From Deltaproteobacteria bacterium HGW-Deltaproteobacteria-12 (GTDB taxonomy: Bacteria; Desulfobacterota; Syntrophia; Syntrophales; Smithellaceae): a stretch of 64,000 nt of DNA. The notes under the pieces are model-generated. The model made no database searches and was not told where the DNA came from. It saw only the letters and a list, made by a program, of their open reading frames with translations. The translations under genes and the position numbers were made by a program. This document shows positions 17,663 through 27,700 of this stretch, piece after piece (positions within the stretch are counted from its first letter, which is position 1; each line of letters opens with the position of its first letter). The stretch spans positions 133,722 through 197,721 of the forward strand of contig PHBK01000003.1 in the NCBI GenBank assembly GCA_002840565.1, given 5' to 3'.

Positions 17663-19192
17663 TCACTCCCACTCGATTGTGCTGGGCGGTTTGGAGCTGA
17701 TATCATAGACAACGCGGTTGATGCCGCGGACTTCATTAATAATGCGGGTGGATACTCGCGCCAGCAAATCCTGCGGCAGCCGGGCCCAGTCGGCCGTCAT
17801 CGCATCGTCGCTTTGGACCGCGCGAATGGCCACGATATTTTCATACGTGCGCTGATCGCCCATGATGCCGACGCTTTTCAGAGGCAGCAAAATGGTAAAC
17901 GACTGCCACAGCTTGTAGTAAAGATTCGCGGCCCGGATTTCCTCGATCAGAATCGTATCCGCTTTGCGCAGTACAGATAAGCGTTGTGCAGTCACTTCCC
18001 CGATAATACGGATGGCCAGTCCCGGTCCGGGGAAAGGCTGACGCCAGACAACGTCATCAGCCAGCCCCAGCTCTTTGCCCAAAAGCCGGACTTCGTCTTT
18101 AAACAGATGTTTCAGCGGTTCGACCAGCTGCAAATTCATTTTTTTCGGGAGGCCGCCGACATTGTGGTGAGACTTAATTACGGCACTGGGGCCGCCGAAA
18201 GCAGAGCGCGATTCAATCAAATCCGGGTAAAGAGTACCCTGTGCCAGAAATTTCACATTTTTTATTTTATGCGCTTCCTGATTAAAAACCTCGATGAAAG
18301 TCCGGCCGATTATTTTACGCTTTCTTTCCGGGTCCGTTAGACCTTTGAGCTTGTCTAAAAACAGCTTCCCCGAACGGGCAAAGCGCAAGTTGATCTGCAG
18401 ATGTTTCTTGAACATTTCCAGAACGCGTTCGGCTTCACCGGCCCTTAATACGCCGTTATCAACAAAAACGCAGGTTAATTGGCGGCCGATGGCCCGGTGC
18501 AGCAAAACAGCGGCAACGGAAGAATCAACGCCGCCGGAGAGGCCCAGAATCACCTTGCCGTCACCTACCTGCTGCCTTATTTCGGCAACGGCATGATTAA
18601 CGAAGGACTTCATCGACCATGATTTCTTGCAGGAGCAAACGGCAGTCAGAAAATTTGCCAGGATTTTTTTGCCGGCCTGGGTATGAACTACTTCCGGATG
18701 AAATTGCAGTCCGTAAAAATGCCTCTTTGCATCCTCGGCGGCGGCAACCGGAGTATTTTCTGTTGTTGCGGTAATGACAAAACCGGCGGGAAGCTTGTCG
18801 ATAGTGTCTCCGTGGCTCATCCAGCATTGAGATTTCTTTTTGACCCCGGCGAAGATTCCTCTTTGATTTTTTACCCGCAGTTCGGCGAAACCGTATTCGC
18901 GCTTGGTCGAGCCGATGACCTTGCCGCCCAGGCAATCCACCATGTATTGCAGGCCGTAGCAGATGCCTAAGATGGGAATACCCAGACCGAAAATACCCTT
19001 GTCCACACGGGGTGACCCCTTGGAGTAGATGCTGGCCGGCCCTCCGGATAAAATAATGCCTTCGGGTTGAAGTGCCTTTATTGCGGTAAGAGAAATATCC
19101 GGCGGTTCAATCTGGCAGTAGACATGATGCTCCCTTACCCGGCGGGCAATCAACTGGTTATACTGAGAGCCAAAATCAATGATCAGGATCAC
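17663..19192 (-). CDS. guaA: GMP synthase (glutamine-hydrolysing)
   Basis: 509 residues. The class I glutamine amidotransferase domain has its nucleophile in GICYGLQYM and histidine in FHPEVVHT. The ATP pyrophosphatase domain has the P-loop [11 protein letters not shown]. The dimerisation domain ends in the invariant PPSTIEWE. It converts XMP to GMP with glutamine. Its ATG overlaps the carA stop by four bases, so the two are translationally coupled. Confidence 0.97.
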   Translation of the reverse strand: MILIIDFGSQYNQLIARRVREHHVYCQIEPPDISLTAIKALQPEGIILSGGPASIYSKGSPRVDKGIFGLGIPILGICYGLQYMVDCLGGKVIGSTKREYGFAELRVKNQRGIFAGVKKKSQCWMSHGDTIDKLPAGFVITATTENTPVAAAEDAKRHFYGLQFHPEVVHTQAGKKILANFLTAVCSCKKSWSMKSFVNHAVAEIRQQVGDGKVILGLSGGVDSSVAAVLLHRAIGRQLTCVFVDNGVLRAGEAERVLEMFKKHLQINLRFARSGKLFLDKLKGLTDPERKRKIIGRTFIEVFNQEAHKIKNVKFLAQGTLYPDLIESRSAFGGPSAVIKSHHNVGGLPKKMNLQLVEPLKHLFKDEVRLLGKELGLADDVVWRQPFPGPGLAIRIIGEVTAQRLSVLRKADTILIEEIRAANLYYKLWQSFTILLPLKSVGIMGDQRTYENIVAIRAVQSDDAMTADWARLPQDLLARVSTRIINEVRGINRVVYDISSKPPSTIEWE

Positions 19193-20331
19193 GATGCTTT
19201 CTCCTTTTGCTCTTTCATCATCTGCACAAACTGTAAAAAAAGATATTCGGAATCGTGGGGTCCGGGTGCCGCTTCCGGATGGTACTGCACACTTATCGTG
19301 TTGAACATTTGCAGGCCTTCGGAAGTGTTATCATTTAAATTGGTGTGCGTATTCGCAGCTTTTTTATCCACAGAAGCAGGGACGACGACAAATCCGTGGT
19401 TTTGCGAGGTTATCTCTATGCGACCCGTGCGCAAATTTTTTACGGGCTGGTTGATGCCGTGATGGCCGAATTTGAGCTTTTCCGTATAACCGCCGACTGC
19501 CTGGCCCAGCATCTGCTGTCCCAGACAAATGCCGAACACCGGCAGCTTTCCCACAATACGGCGGACGGTTTCCACAATGTAGGGCAATGCGGAAGGGTCT
19601 CCCGGGCCGTTGGAGAGTAAAACTCCATCCGGCTGCAGCGCAAAAATATCGCTTCCGGAAGAAACAGCCGGCAATACAATGACTTCACAGCCGTTATTTT
19701 CCAGAAGCCTCAATATGTTGTATTTAACGCCGCAATCCAGAACAACCACCCGCAGCTTTTTCCGCGGCTTCCGGACGGGGATTTTGCCTCTTTTAGGAGC
19801 GCCATTCTTCCATAAATAAGGGCTGGCGCAACTTACTTCCCGTACTAAATCGCGCCCCACCAGCCCGGGATAAGCCCTGACTTTTTCCTGCAGCGCAGCA
19901 ATATCCCTAGTCTCGGTGGAAATAATTCCTTTCATTGCCCCGGAAATCCTCAGCCGTCGGGTCAGTGCACGGGTATCGATCCCTTCCAGGCCGATTTTGC
20001 CCGAATCTTCCAGGAATGATTTCAAGCTCTGGCGCATCCGCCAGTTGCTGGGATGAGGCTGATATTCTTTAACAATAAAACCTTCCAGATGAAGGCCCGC
20101 CGATTCCATGTCTTCTGGGTTAATGCCGTAATTGCCGATCAGGGGGTAGGTCATTGCCACTATCTGACCTTTATAGGAGGGATCGGTAAGAACTTCCTGA
20201 TAGCCGGTCATGCCTGTGTTAAAAACGACTTCGCCCATGGTTTCACCGCCGCCGGCAAAGGCGAAACCTTCGAATAAACTGCCGTCTTCCAAAACCAGGA
20301 GGGCTCTATGGTTTTTATTCAACAGGGACAT
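19189..20331 (-). CDS. carA: Carbamoyl phosphate synthase small subunit (glutaminase)
   Basis: 380 residues. The N-terminal half has the CarA-specific region ([22 protein letters not shown]). The C-terminal half is a class I amidotransferase with its catalytic cysteine in [11 protein letters not shown] and histidine/glutamate in YHPEAAPGP. It supplies ammonia from glutamine to CarB. It follows glnA after about 150 bases and overlaps guaA by ATGA. Confidence 0.97.
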   Translation of the reverse strand: MSLLNKNHRALLVLEDGSLFEGFAFAGGGETMGEVVFNTGMTGYQEVLTDPSYKGQIVAMTYPLIGNYGINPEDMESAGLHLEGFIVKEYQPHPSNWRMRQSLKSFLEDSGKIGLEGIDTRALTRRLRISGAMKGIISTETRDIAALQEKVRAYPGLVGRDLVREVSCASPYLWKNGAPKRGKIPVRKPRKKLRVVVLDCGVKYNILRLLENNGCEVIVLPAVSSGSDIFALQPDGVLLSNGPGDPSALPYIVETVRRIVGKLPVFGICLGQQMLGQAVGGYTEKLKFGHHGINQPVKNLRTGRIEITSQNHGFVVVPASVDKKAANTHTNLNDNTSEGLQMFNTISVQYHPEAAPGPHDSEYLFLQFVQMMKEQKEKAS

Positions 20332-20479
20332 TTCTTTATCTCTATTCTCTATCTGGGGGCTTGTCTTCGTGTTTTATTTACAGCCGGAAAAGGAGGGGAA
20401 AATCCAAGAAGAAAATACCCCTCAGGCGTACTTCAACAAGACGGAGCCTTCTATCTTTTTTCTCCGGGCTCGTCAATAT

Positions 20480-21811
20480 CTAAAGCAAAGGCAAGTAACG
20501 GTCGGTCTCAAACTTGCTGACATGAGTACGGAAACTGTCCCACTCGATGTTTTTATTTTCCAGGAACTTTTCAAAAATATGCTGGCCCAGAGTTTCGCGA
20601 ACCAGAGAGCTTTTCGCAGTAAGCGAGATTGCTTCCTGGAGGCTGCCGGGGAGCGATTCTATTCCGGCCCGCAGGCGCGCCTGCTCATTCATTTCATAGA
20701 TGTCTTCTTCCACCGGATCAGGCAGCTCATATTTATTTTCAATCCCTTTCAGGCCGGCTGCCAGCATTACGGCAAAGGCCAGATAAGGATTACAGGCCGG
20801 ATCGGGAGAACGGAATTCAATGCGTGTTGCTTTTTCCTTCCCCGGCTTGTACATCGGAACACGAATCAGGGCGGAACGGTTGCGGCGGGCCCAGGAAACG
20901 TAAACAGGGGCCTCATAGCCCGGGACAAGGCGCTTATAGGAATTCACCCACTGGTTGCAAATCGCCGTAATTTCCGGTGCGTGCTTCATCAGACCGGCAA
21001 TGTAGTGTTTGCAAAGGGAAGATAAATGATACTTGTCGCTGCCGTCAAAAAAGGCATTACTGTTGTCCAGGAATAAAGACTGATGCGTGTGCATGCCGCT
21101 GCCATTTACTCCGAAAACCGGTTTGGGCATAAAAGTAGCGTAAACGCCGTTCTGGCGGGCAATCTCTTTTACCGTCGTGCGATAAGTCATAACCTTGTCG
21201 GCCATGGCCAGGGCTTCATCATAACGCAGATCAATTTCATGCTGGCTGGGCGCTACCTCATGATGGGAATACTCCACGCGAACCCCCATATCCTGCAGGG
21301 CAAAAATTGTCTGCCGGCGCAAATCGGTAGCCCGATCAACGGGCAGTCCGTCAAAATAGCCGCCGTGATCAAGATATTCAGGGGAGGCGTCACTGGCAAA
21401 ATAGAAATATTCCAGCTCCGGTCCCACATTGAAGGTATAGCCTATGTTCCTGGCCTTTTCCAGCATCCGCTTCAGGACATAACGGGGGTCGCCCTCATAG
21501 GGTGATCCATCAGGATTATGGATATCACAGAACATCCGCGCCACCGGGCGGTCGCTGGGCCGCCAGGATATTAGCTGAAAAGTGGTCGGGTCGGGCAGGG
21601 CAATCATGTCGCTTTCTTCAATGCGGCAGAATCCTTCAATCGAGGAGCCGTCAAAGCCCATTCCTTCGGCCATTCCCTCTTCCAGTTCCGAGGGGCTGAT
21701 GCTGAAAATCTTTTGCATTCCCAGAACATCTGTAAACCAGAGCTGAATGAAACTGACATTCTTCTCTTTTACGACCTTTAACACGTCTTGCGGAGTCCAG
21801 CAGATTATCAT
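20480..21811 (-). CDS. glnA: Glutamine synthetase type I
   Basis: 443 residues from the ATG at 21811 (GGGGAG site); an upstream frame extension of 25 residues is non-native. Family motifs are MGFDGSSI, VGPELEYF, ATFMPKPVFGVNGSGMHTHQS and RIEFRSPDPACNPYLAFAVMLAAG. The chain is short, with no typical adenylylation-loop Tyr motif, so it resembles the GSI-alpha type, which is controlled by feedback rather than AMP transfer. It is downstream of glnN and upstream of carA. A large inverted repeat sits directly before its ribosome-binding site. Confidence 0.95.
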   Translation of the reverse strand: MIICWTPQDVLKVVKEKNVSFIQLWFTDVLGMQKIFSISPSELEEGMAEGMGFDGSSIEGFCRIEESDMIALPDPTTFQLISWRPSDRPVARMFCDIHNPDGSPYEGDPRYVLKRMLEKARNIGYTFNVGPELEYFYFASDASPEYLDHGGYFDGLPVDRATDLRRQTIFALQDMGVRVEYSHHEVAPSQHEIDLRYDEALAMADKVMTYRTTVKEIARQNGVYATFMPKPVFGVNGSGMHTHQSLFLDNSNAFFDGSDKYHLSSLCKHYIAGLMKHAPEITAICNQWVNSYKRLVPGYEAPVYVSWARRNRSALIRVPMYKPGKEKATRIEFRSPDPACNPYLAFAVMLAAGLKGIENKYELPDPVEEDIYEMNEQARLRAGIESLPGSLQEAISLTAKSSLVRETLGQHIFEKFLENKNIEWDSFRTHVSKFETDRYLPLL

Positions 21812-21829
21812 TTCTCTTCTCCCCTTTAA

Positions 21830-21878
21830 GATCCCGAATAGCTTCGTCCGGCATTTGCCGGACTTCGCTTTCGGGATC
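21830..21878 (-). promoter_or_regulatory. Long hairpin immediately upstream of glnA
   Basis: A 49-base imperfect palindrome. The outer arms GATCCCGAA/TTCGGGATC (21830-21838 and 21870-21878) and inner arms GTCCGGC/GCCGGAC around a 4-base loop are perfect, with AGC/GCT between. On the minus strand it ends about 20 bases before the glnA start, with no U-run. It could stabilise the glnA mRNA, attenuate read-through from glnN, or be a palindromic repeat unit. Confidence 0.6.
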
Positions 21879-21933
21879 AATTCCACCTACGCTTCAAACT
21901 TCACTTCGTTCGTTTTCAGCTGGTGTCATTGAA

Positions 21934-24102
21934 TTAACTGATAAACAACATTTCCCAGAACTTGGGCATTGGCCACATGTCTTCGTCCACCAGGCCTTCC
22001 AGTTCATCGACGCAATCACGCAGTTCGTTCATGGATGTTTTTACTTTGCTGCAAAGCATCTCGGCTTTTCTCTGCTCATCATGTACTCCATTGGCAGCAT
22101 CGACTTTAGTCAGGATATCCTTATTGGTAGAATAGATTTTATTGATCAAATCCACCATTTTTTTCAGGATTTCCAACTCCGAAGAAAGCACGGCAGAGCT
22201 GCCCAGAGCATTCTTCGTTTCGTTAATTGTCTTGGCCAGCAGTTTCTGATAGGCGACGGCCGCCGGGATCACCTGGTTCATGCAGATATTGTTCAGGCAT
22301 TTTACTTCAATTTCCAGGTCTTTGATGTATTTTTCGAGATAGATCAGATACCTGGATTTGAGTTCGACTTTAGAAAGAACTGAATATTTCTCAAAGAGAT
22401 TCAGCGCTTTGTCGGTGACGAAAGCCTTCAGCGCCACAGGGGTGGTCTTGTCATTCGGCAGCCCTCTTTTCTCCGCTTCATTTTCCCATTCTTTTGTATA
22501 GTTGTCGCCATTAAAAAGAATCGGTTTGATTTCCGTAATTTCCTTCTTTAATACTTCGAAAACACTCTGGTTGATATTACCGGTTTTAGATTTGATTTTT
22601 TCGGCCAGATAATCCAGGCTTTCGGCAACAATGGTGTTGAGCACCGTAGCCGGGAAAGAAATGGATTGCGAGGAACCCACCGCCCGGAATTCAAATTTGT
22701 TGCCGGTGAAGGCAAACGGCGAAGTCCGGTTGCGGTCGGAATTGTCTTTGCTGACGATCGGCAGTGATGAAATTCCGAGATCGATGATTTCTGCGTTGGT
22801 TGCTTTAGTAACTATTCCTTTTTCGATATTGGCCAGGATGCCGGAAAGCTGATCGCCAAGGAAGACGGATATAATGGCGGGGGGAGCTTCATTAGCGCCC
22901 AGCCGGTGGTCATTGGCATAAGTTGCTACCGATGCCCGGAGGATATCGGCATTTTTATAGACGGCGCGAACTGTGGCAATCAAAAAAACCAGAAACTGAA
23001 TGTTGTCATGGGGGGTTTTGCCCGGATTTAAGAGATTGTTCCCATTGTTGTCGGCCAGCGACCAGTTGACGTGCTTACCGGAGCCGTTTATTTTGGCAAA
23101 CGGCTTTTCGTGCAGTAAGCAGGCCAGATTGTGCTTTTTCGCTACAGACTTCAGTGTATCCATGACAATCTGGTTATGATCAACGGCCAGATTGGCTTCT
23201 TCATACACCGGGGCAATTTCGAACTGGCTGGGGGCAACTTCATTGTGCCTCGTCTTGGCGGGGACGCCCAGTTTAAAAAGTTCCTCTTCGACATCATGCA
23301 TGTAAGACGAAATCCTCTCTTTAATGCTGCCGAAATACTGATCTTCGAGTTCCTGCCCTTTGGCCGGTGGCGCGCCCACTATGGCGCGTCCCCCCAGCAC
23401 CAGATCCTGACGCTTGAAAAAATAATCCATATCAATCAGGAAATATTCCTGCTCCGGACCAAGGTTGGCGTAAACCTTTTTTACATTTTTATTGCCCAGA
23501 ATCTTCAGTATGTTCAAGGCGCTTTTATTGACCGCTTTATTGGAACGCAGCAGAGGAGTTTTCTTATCCAGCGCCTCCCCGGTAAAGGAAATGAAGGCAG
23601 TGGGAATGCAAAGCGTTGTGGAGATGCCGTTGCGGCGAATAAAGGCCGGCGAGGACATGTCCCAGGCTGTATATCCGCGGGCTTCGAAAGTTGCCCGGAT
23701 GCCTCCACTCGGGAAACTGGATGCATCCGGTTCGCCCTGTACCAGCTGTTTGCCGGAAAATTTTTCCATGACTTCGCCGATACCAACCGGATCAACAAAA
23801 GCATCGTGCTTTTCCGCAGTGATCCCGGTCATCGGCTGGAACCAGTGGGCAAAATGGGTTGCTCCTTTTTCCAGCGCCCATTCTTTCATCGCGTGAGCCA
23901 CGAGATCCGCCGTTGCAATGTCCAGGGTTTTGTCTTCGTTAATTGCTTCCATCAGCTTTTTATAAGTATCTTTCGGAAGCTTTTCTTTCATTACCTTATT
24001 GTTAAAGGTGTCTTCACCGTAATATTCCGATACGGGTACGAATTTTTCTTTTTCGATGATATAGTTTCTTTCCGCTGCCGTGATTGGTTTCGCTTTTTTC
24101 AT
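21934..24102 (-). CDS. glnN: Glutamine synthetase type III
   Basis: 722 residues from the ATG at 24102, which has a perfect GGAGG site. Length and motifs fit GSIII, the large dodecameric form: NLGPEQEYFLID, TRHNEVAPSQFEIAPVYE, KINGSGKHVNWSL, ANDHRLGANEAPPAIISVFLG and NSDRNRTSPFAFTGNKFEFRAVGSS. It assimilates ammonium. A sigma-54 promoter about 105 bases upstream suggests nitrogen-regulated expression. glnA follows after about 120 bases, so the cell makes glutamine with two unrelated-length enzymes from one locus. Confidence 0.96.
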   Translation of the reverse strand: MKKAKPITAAERNYIIEKEKFVPVSEYYGEDTFNNKVMKEKLPKDTYKKLMEAINEDKTLDIATADLVAHAMKEWALEKGATHFAHWFQPMTGITAEKHDAFVDPVGIGEVMEKFSGKQLVQGEPDASSFPSGGIRATFEARGYTAWDMSSPAFIRRNGISTTLCIPTAFISFTGEALDKKTPLLRSNKAVNKSALNILKILGNKNVKKVYANLGPEQEYFLIDMDYFFKRQDLVLGGRAIVGAPPAKGQELEDQYFGSIKERISSYMHDVEEELFKLGVPAKTRHNEVAPSQFEIAPVYEEANLAVDHNQIVMDTLKSVAKKHNLACLLHEKPFAKINGSGKHVNWSLADNNGNNLLNPGKTPHDNIQFLVFLIATVRAVYKNADILRASVATYANDHRLGANEAPPAIISVFLGDQLSGILANIEKGIVTKATNAEIIDLGISSLPIVSKDNSDRNRTSPFAFTGNKFEFRAVGSSQSISFPATVLNTIVAESLDYLAEKIKSKTGNINQSVFEVLKKEITEIKPILFNGDNYTKEWENEAEKRGLPNDKTTPVALKAFVTDKALNLFEKYSVLSKVELKSRYLIYLEKYIKDLEIEVKCLNNICMNQVIPAAVAYQKLLAKTINETKNALGSSAVLSSELEILKKMVDLINKIYSTNKDILTKVDAANGVHDEQRKAEMLCSKVKTSMNELRDCVDELEGLVDEDMWPMPKFWEMLFIS

Positions 24103-24217
24103 AATTCCTCCATTTATGTACTTCAATATGATGTTTCTGATTTTAATAAGTTGTCTTAAATATAATTTTCAGGTACCGGCTTAATATAAATTATTTCCAT
24201 TTAGTTGATGAGAGTAG

Positions 24218-24234
24218 TGCGAAAAATATGCCAA
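24218..24234 (-). promoter_or_regulatory. Sigma-54 promoter of glnN
   Basis: Minus-strand TTGGCATATTTTTCGCA has GG at -24 (24232-24231) and GC at -12 (24220-24219), exactly 12 bases apart. The match is good but not perfect (TGGCAT and TCGCA). Transcription would start near 24207, leaving a leader of about 105 bases. Confidence 0.65.
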
Positions 24235-24648
24235 GCTCAATGAATGTTTTGACATTATAACAATTCCCGTTCATTAGTCTACTTTAATATCAATGATCTC
24301 ATCCTTTCTGCTTAATTAAATTTATGCGTACTGAGTAATACATATTGATAACACGAACATTTTCAATAAAATATCATAAATAATCGACAGAGTTGATGTA
24401 TTTACCGATAACAGAATATAAGAAATTGACACTGATAAGAAACTTGATGTTGACGGGCTTTTGCAATAGATTAGGGAAAATTAATGGGCTGAATGGAACA
24501 AATTTGTATCATCATGGCTGAAGAAATAACGATATTGTAACTTCATTATGATTATATTTCCTAATTATTCCCGGAGAATTAAATTTATGCCAAAACAATT
24601 CACTTCTTTATCCGATGCTAAGGCGCTGCTTCATTTAATTTTTTTCTT
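24235..24648. other. AT-rich control region between the glnN and gltB promoters
   Basis: About 410 bases with no gene between two outward-facing sigma-54 promoters. TTGACA-like boxes occur (for example 24249-24254) without a good -10 partner. I see no clear NtrC-type TGCAC-N-GTGCA dyad. A shared enhancer here is expected if one activator drives both promoters. Confidence 0.5.
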
Positions 24649-24664
24649 TGGCACTTAATTTGCT
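24649..24664 (+). promoter_or_regulatory. Sigma-54 promoter of gltBD
   Basis: TGGCACTTAATTTGCT matches the sigma-54 consensus, with GG at 24650-24651 and GC at 24662-24663. Transcription would begin near 24675, about 37 bases before the gltB GTG. Together with the glnN promoter it makes a divergent nitrogen-control region. Confidence 0.75.
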
Positions 24665-24711
24665 GATAAGTAACCGGCAACTTTTATTTCGAAATAGAGG
24701 TACTTTACAGA

Positions 24712-27700
24712 GTGAAAAAACTGGCATTGTATGATCCTTTTTATGAGCACGATAGTTGCGGCGTTGGTTTTGTTGTCAATGTAAACGGCGAACGCTCCCA
24801 CCAAATCGTCACCGACGGCATTACAATTCTCAGGAATCTTGCCCACAGGGGAGCAATCGGCGGCGATTCCAAAACCGGCGACGGCGCGGGGATGCTGATT
24901 CAAATGCCTCATCTGTTTTTTGCCAGGGAAAGCGAAAAAACGGGCTTCCGGCTTCCAGAAGAGGGGAATTATGGAGTGGGCAAATTATTTCTTTCCATGG
25001 ACATAAAAAAGCGCGCCACTGCAAAGGCTTTGGTTGAAGCAGTGATCAAATCTGAAGGCGGTAATACTCTTGGCTGGAGAGATGTGCCCGTAAGGCCGGA
25101 TTGCCTTGGCAATATGGCAATCTCGGTTATGCCTTTCATGGTCCAGGTTTTTGTCACTTTCGAGGGAATAAAATCCGCTGCCCTGGAGCTGAAATTATAT
25201 ATTGTCCGTAAATGCATTGAACGCGAAGCGAAGAAACAGGGATTTTCCATTGATGATCTCTACTTTGCCTCGTTCTCCAGCAAAACGATTGTTTATAAAG
25301 GCATGTTTGTTGCGCCGCAGTTTGATTATTTTTATCCCGATCTTACAGATCCCGATTTTAAAAGCTCTTTGGCCTTGATTCACCAGAGATACAGCACAAA
25401 TACTTTTCCTTCGTGGCCATTGGCGCAACCGTTTCGCTGTATAGCCCACAATGGCGAAATCAATACCCTGCGTGGAAACATTAATAAAATGACCGTCCGC
25501 GAAAAAACATTAAAGTCGACGATCTTCGGCAATAATATTTCAAAACTACTTCCGGTAATAGAACCTGCCATGAGCGATTCGGGAATTTTCGACAATGTTT
25601 ACGAGCTTCTTTCCCACAGTGGCCGATCCGTAGAGCATGCAATAATGATGATGGTGCCCGAAGCCTTCGGTCCCAAGTATCAAATTTCAGAAGATAAGCG
25701 CGCCTTTTATGAATTTCATGCCTCGGTTATGGAGCCCTGGGATGGTCCGGCGGCCATCGCTTTTACAGACGGCGTCAAAATTGGCGCAACGCTGGATAGA
25801 AATGGATTGCGCCCGTGTCGCTATGTTATTACAAAAAAAGGGAAGGTGGTAGTGGCATCCGAGGTTGGCGTGCTTGATATAGCGCCTGAGGATGTTCTGC
25901 AGAAAGGGCGCCTGGCCCCGGGGAAAATGATCCTCGTAGATACCGCACTTAACCGTGTCATTTACGACAATGAAATCAAATCATCCGTATCGCGCCGCAA
26001 ACCATATCGCCGCTGGCTTGAGCAGAATCGCATCGATCTTAAAGGCTTGTTCCAGGCGCCGGGCCCTGTCGTCATCGATCATGAATCATTATATCGCCGA
26101 CAGTGGATTTTTGGCTACACGCTCGAAGACATCAAATTTCAGCTGCTGCCCATGGCCAAAGACGGTCAGGAGCCGGTAAATTCGATGGGAAATGATGCGG
26201 CGCTGGCGGCATTATCTGATCGTCCCCAACTCTTGTATAATTATTTCAAACAATTATTTGCGCAGGTAACAAATCCGCCCATTGATCCGTATCGTGAAAA
26301 TCTTGTGATGTCGCTGATGAGCTTTGTCGGGCGTGAATGCAACCTTCTTGATGAGACTCCGCAGCATTGCCATCAGTTGAAGCTTCCCAACCCATTTCTT
26401 TCCAATGACGACATGCTGAAAATAAGAAATATTGATTTTGAAGGGTATCAATCCGCTGTCCTTCCCATGCTGTTCGATGTATGCGAGGGAGAGGCAGGTC
26501 TTGAAAAAGCCCTTTTAGATATATGCAAGGATGCAGAAAATAAACTTGACCGGGGATACAACCTGCTTGTCCTTTCCGACCGGGGTGTCGGCGAATCAAA
26601 AGCCCCGATTCCGGCGCTGCTTGCAGTCGCAGCAGTTCATCACCATCTTGTTCGTGCGCAAAAACGTCATATGACCGGACTCATTGTCGAAACAGGCGAG
26701 GCACGCGATGTCATGCACTTTGCTGCTCTAATCGGTTTTGGGGCCAGCGCCGTCAACCCGTATCTGGCGTTTGAAATTATTGCAAAACTAAAAGAAAAAG
26801 AAGAAATTTCGGAAAGACTCGAAGATTGCTTTGAGAAATATATTACCGCCCTTAAAAAAGGGCTCCTCAAGGTAATGTCCAAGATGGGTATTTCCACAAT
26901 ACGAAGTTACATGGGGGCGCAGATATTTGAGGCTGTTGGCCTTAATGAAGAATTTATAGAAAGATATTTTCCCGGCACATCATCGCGTATAGGCGGCATC
27001 GGCATAGAAACTGTAGCCCGTGAAGTTCTCATGCGTCATAAGTCCGCATTTGCACGGGACGATATCGAACTTGAATCGCTCGACTCCGGCGGCAATATTC
27101 AGTATCGAAAATTTTCCGAAAAACATCTCTACTCTGCCGAAGCGATTGCCCTGATTCACCGTGCAGTGAGAGAATCCAGCTATGAGCGCTATAAACAATA
27201 TGCCGCTCTGATTAACGATGCGGGCAGAAACCTTTGCACATTGCGGGGACTCTTCCAATTCAAAAAATCAGAAGCGATTCCTGTAGAAGAGGTTGAACCT
27301 GTTGAATCAATCGTGAAACGCTTTGTCAGCTCGGCCATGTCTTTCGGTTCTATCAGCAAGGAAGCTCATGAAAGCATTGCAATTGCCATGAATCGCCTTG
27401 GCGCGTCCAGCAATTCCGGCGAAGGCGGTGAAGATGAAGAACGTTATACGCCGCTGCCTAACGGCGATTCTAAAAAAAGTATGATTAAGCAGGTGGCATC
27501 CGGACGTTTCGGCGTCACAAGCAACTACCTTGTCAACTCAAAGGAGTTGCAGATTAAAATGGCCCAGGGCGCAAAGCCCGGCGAAGGCGGACAGCTTGCC
27601 GGTTTTAAAGTTGATGAGATCATTGCAAAAGTACGGCACTCAACGCCGGGCGTAACCCTGATTTCTCCTCCTCCTCATCATGACATCTATTCCATTGAAG

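Noticed and set aside
20210..21025. Plus-strand frame of 271 codons across carA, the spacer and glnA
   Set aside because: It is antisense to two enzymes with clear family motifs and has no family resemblance.
23131..24159. Plus-strand frame of 342 codons opposite glnN
   Set aside because: Antisense shadow of glnN; Phe/Arg-rich with no start signal.
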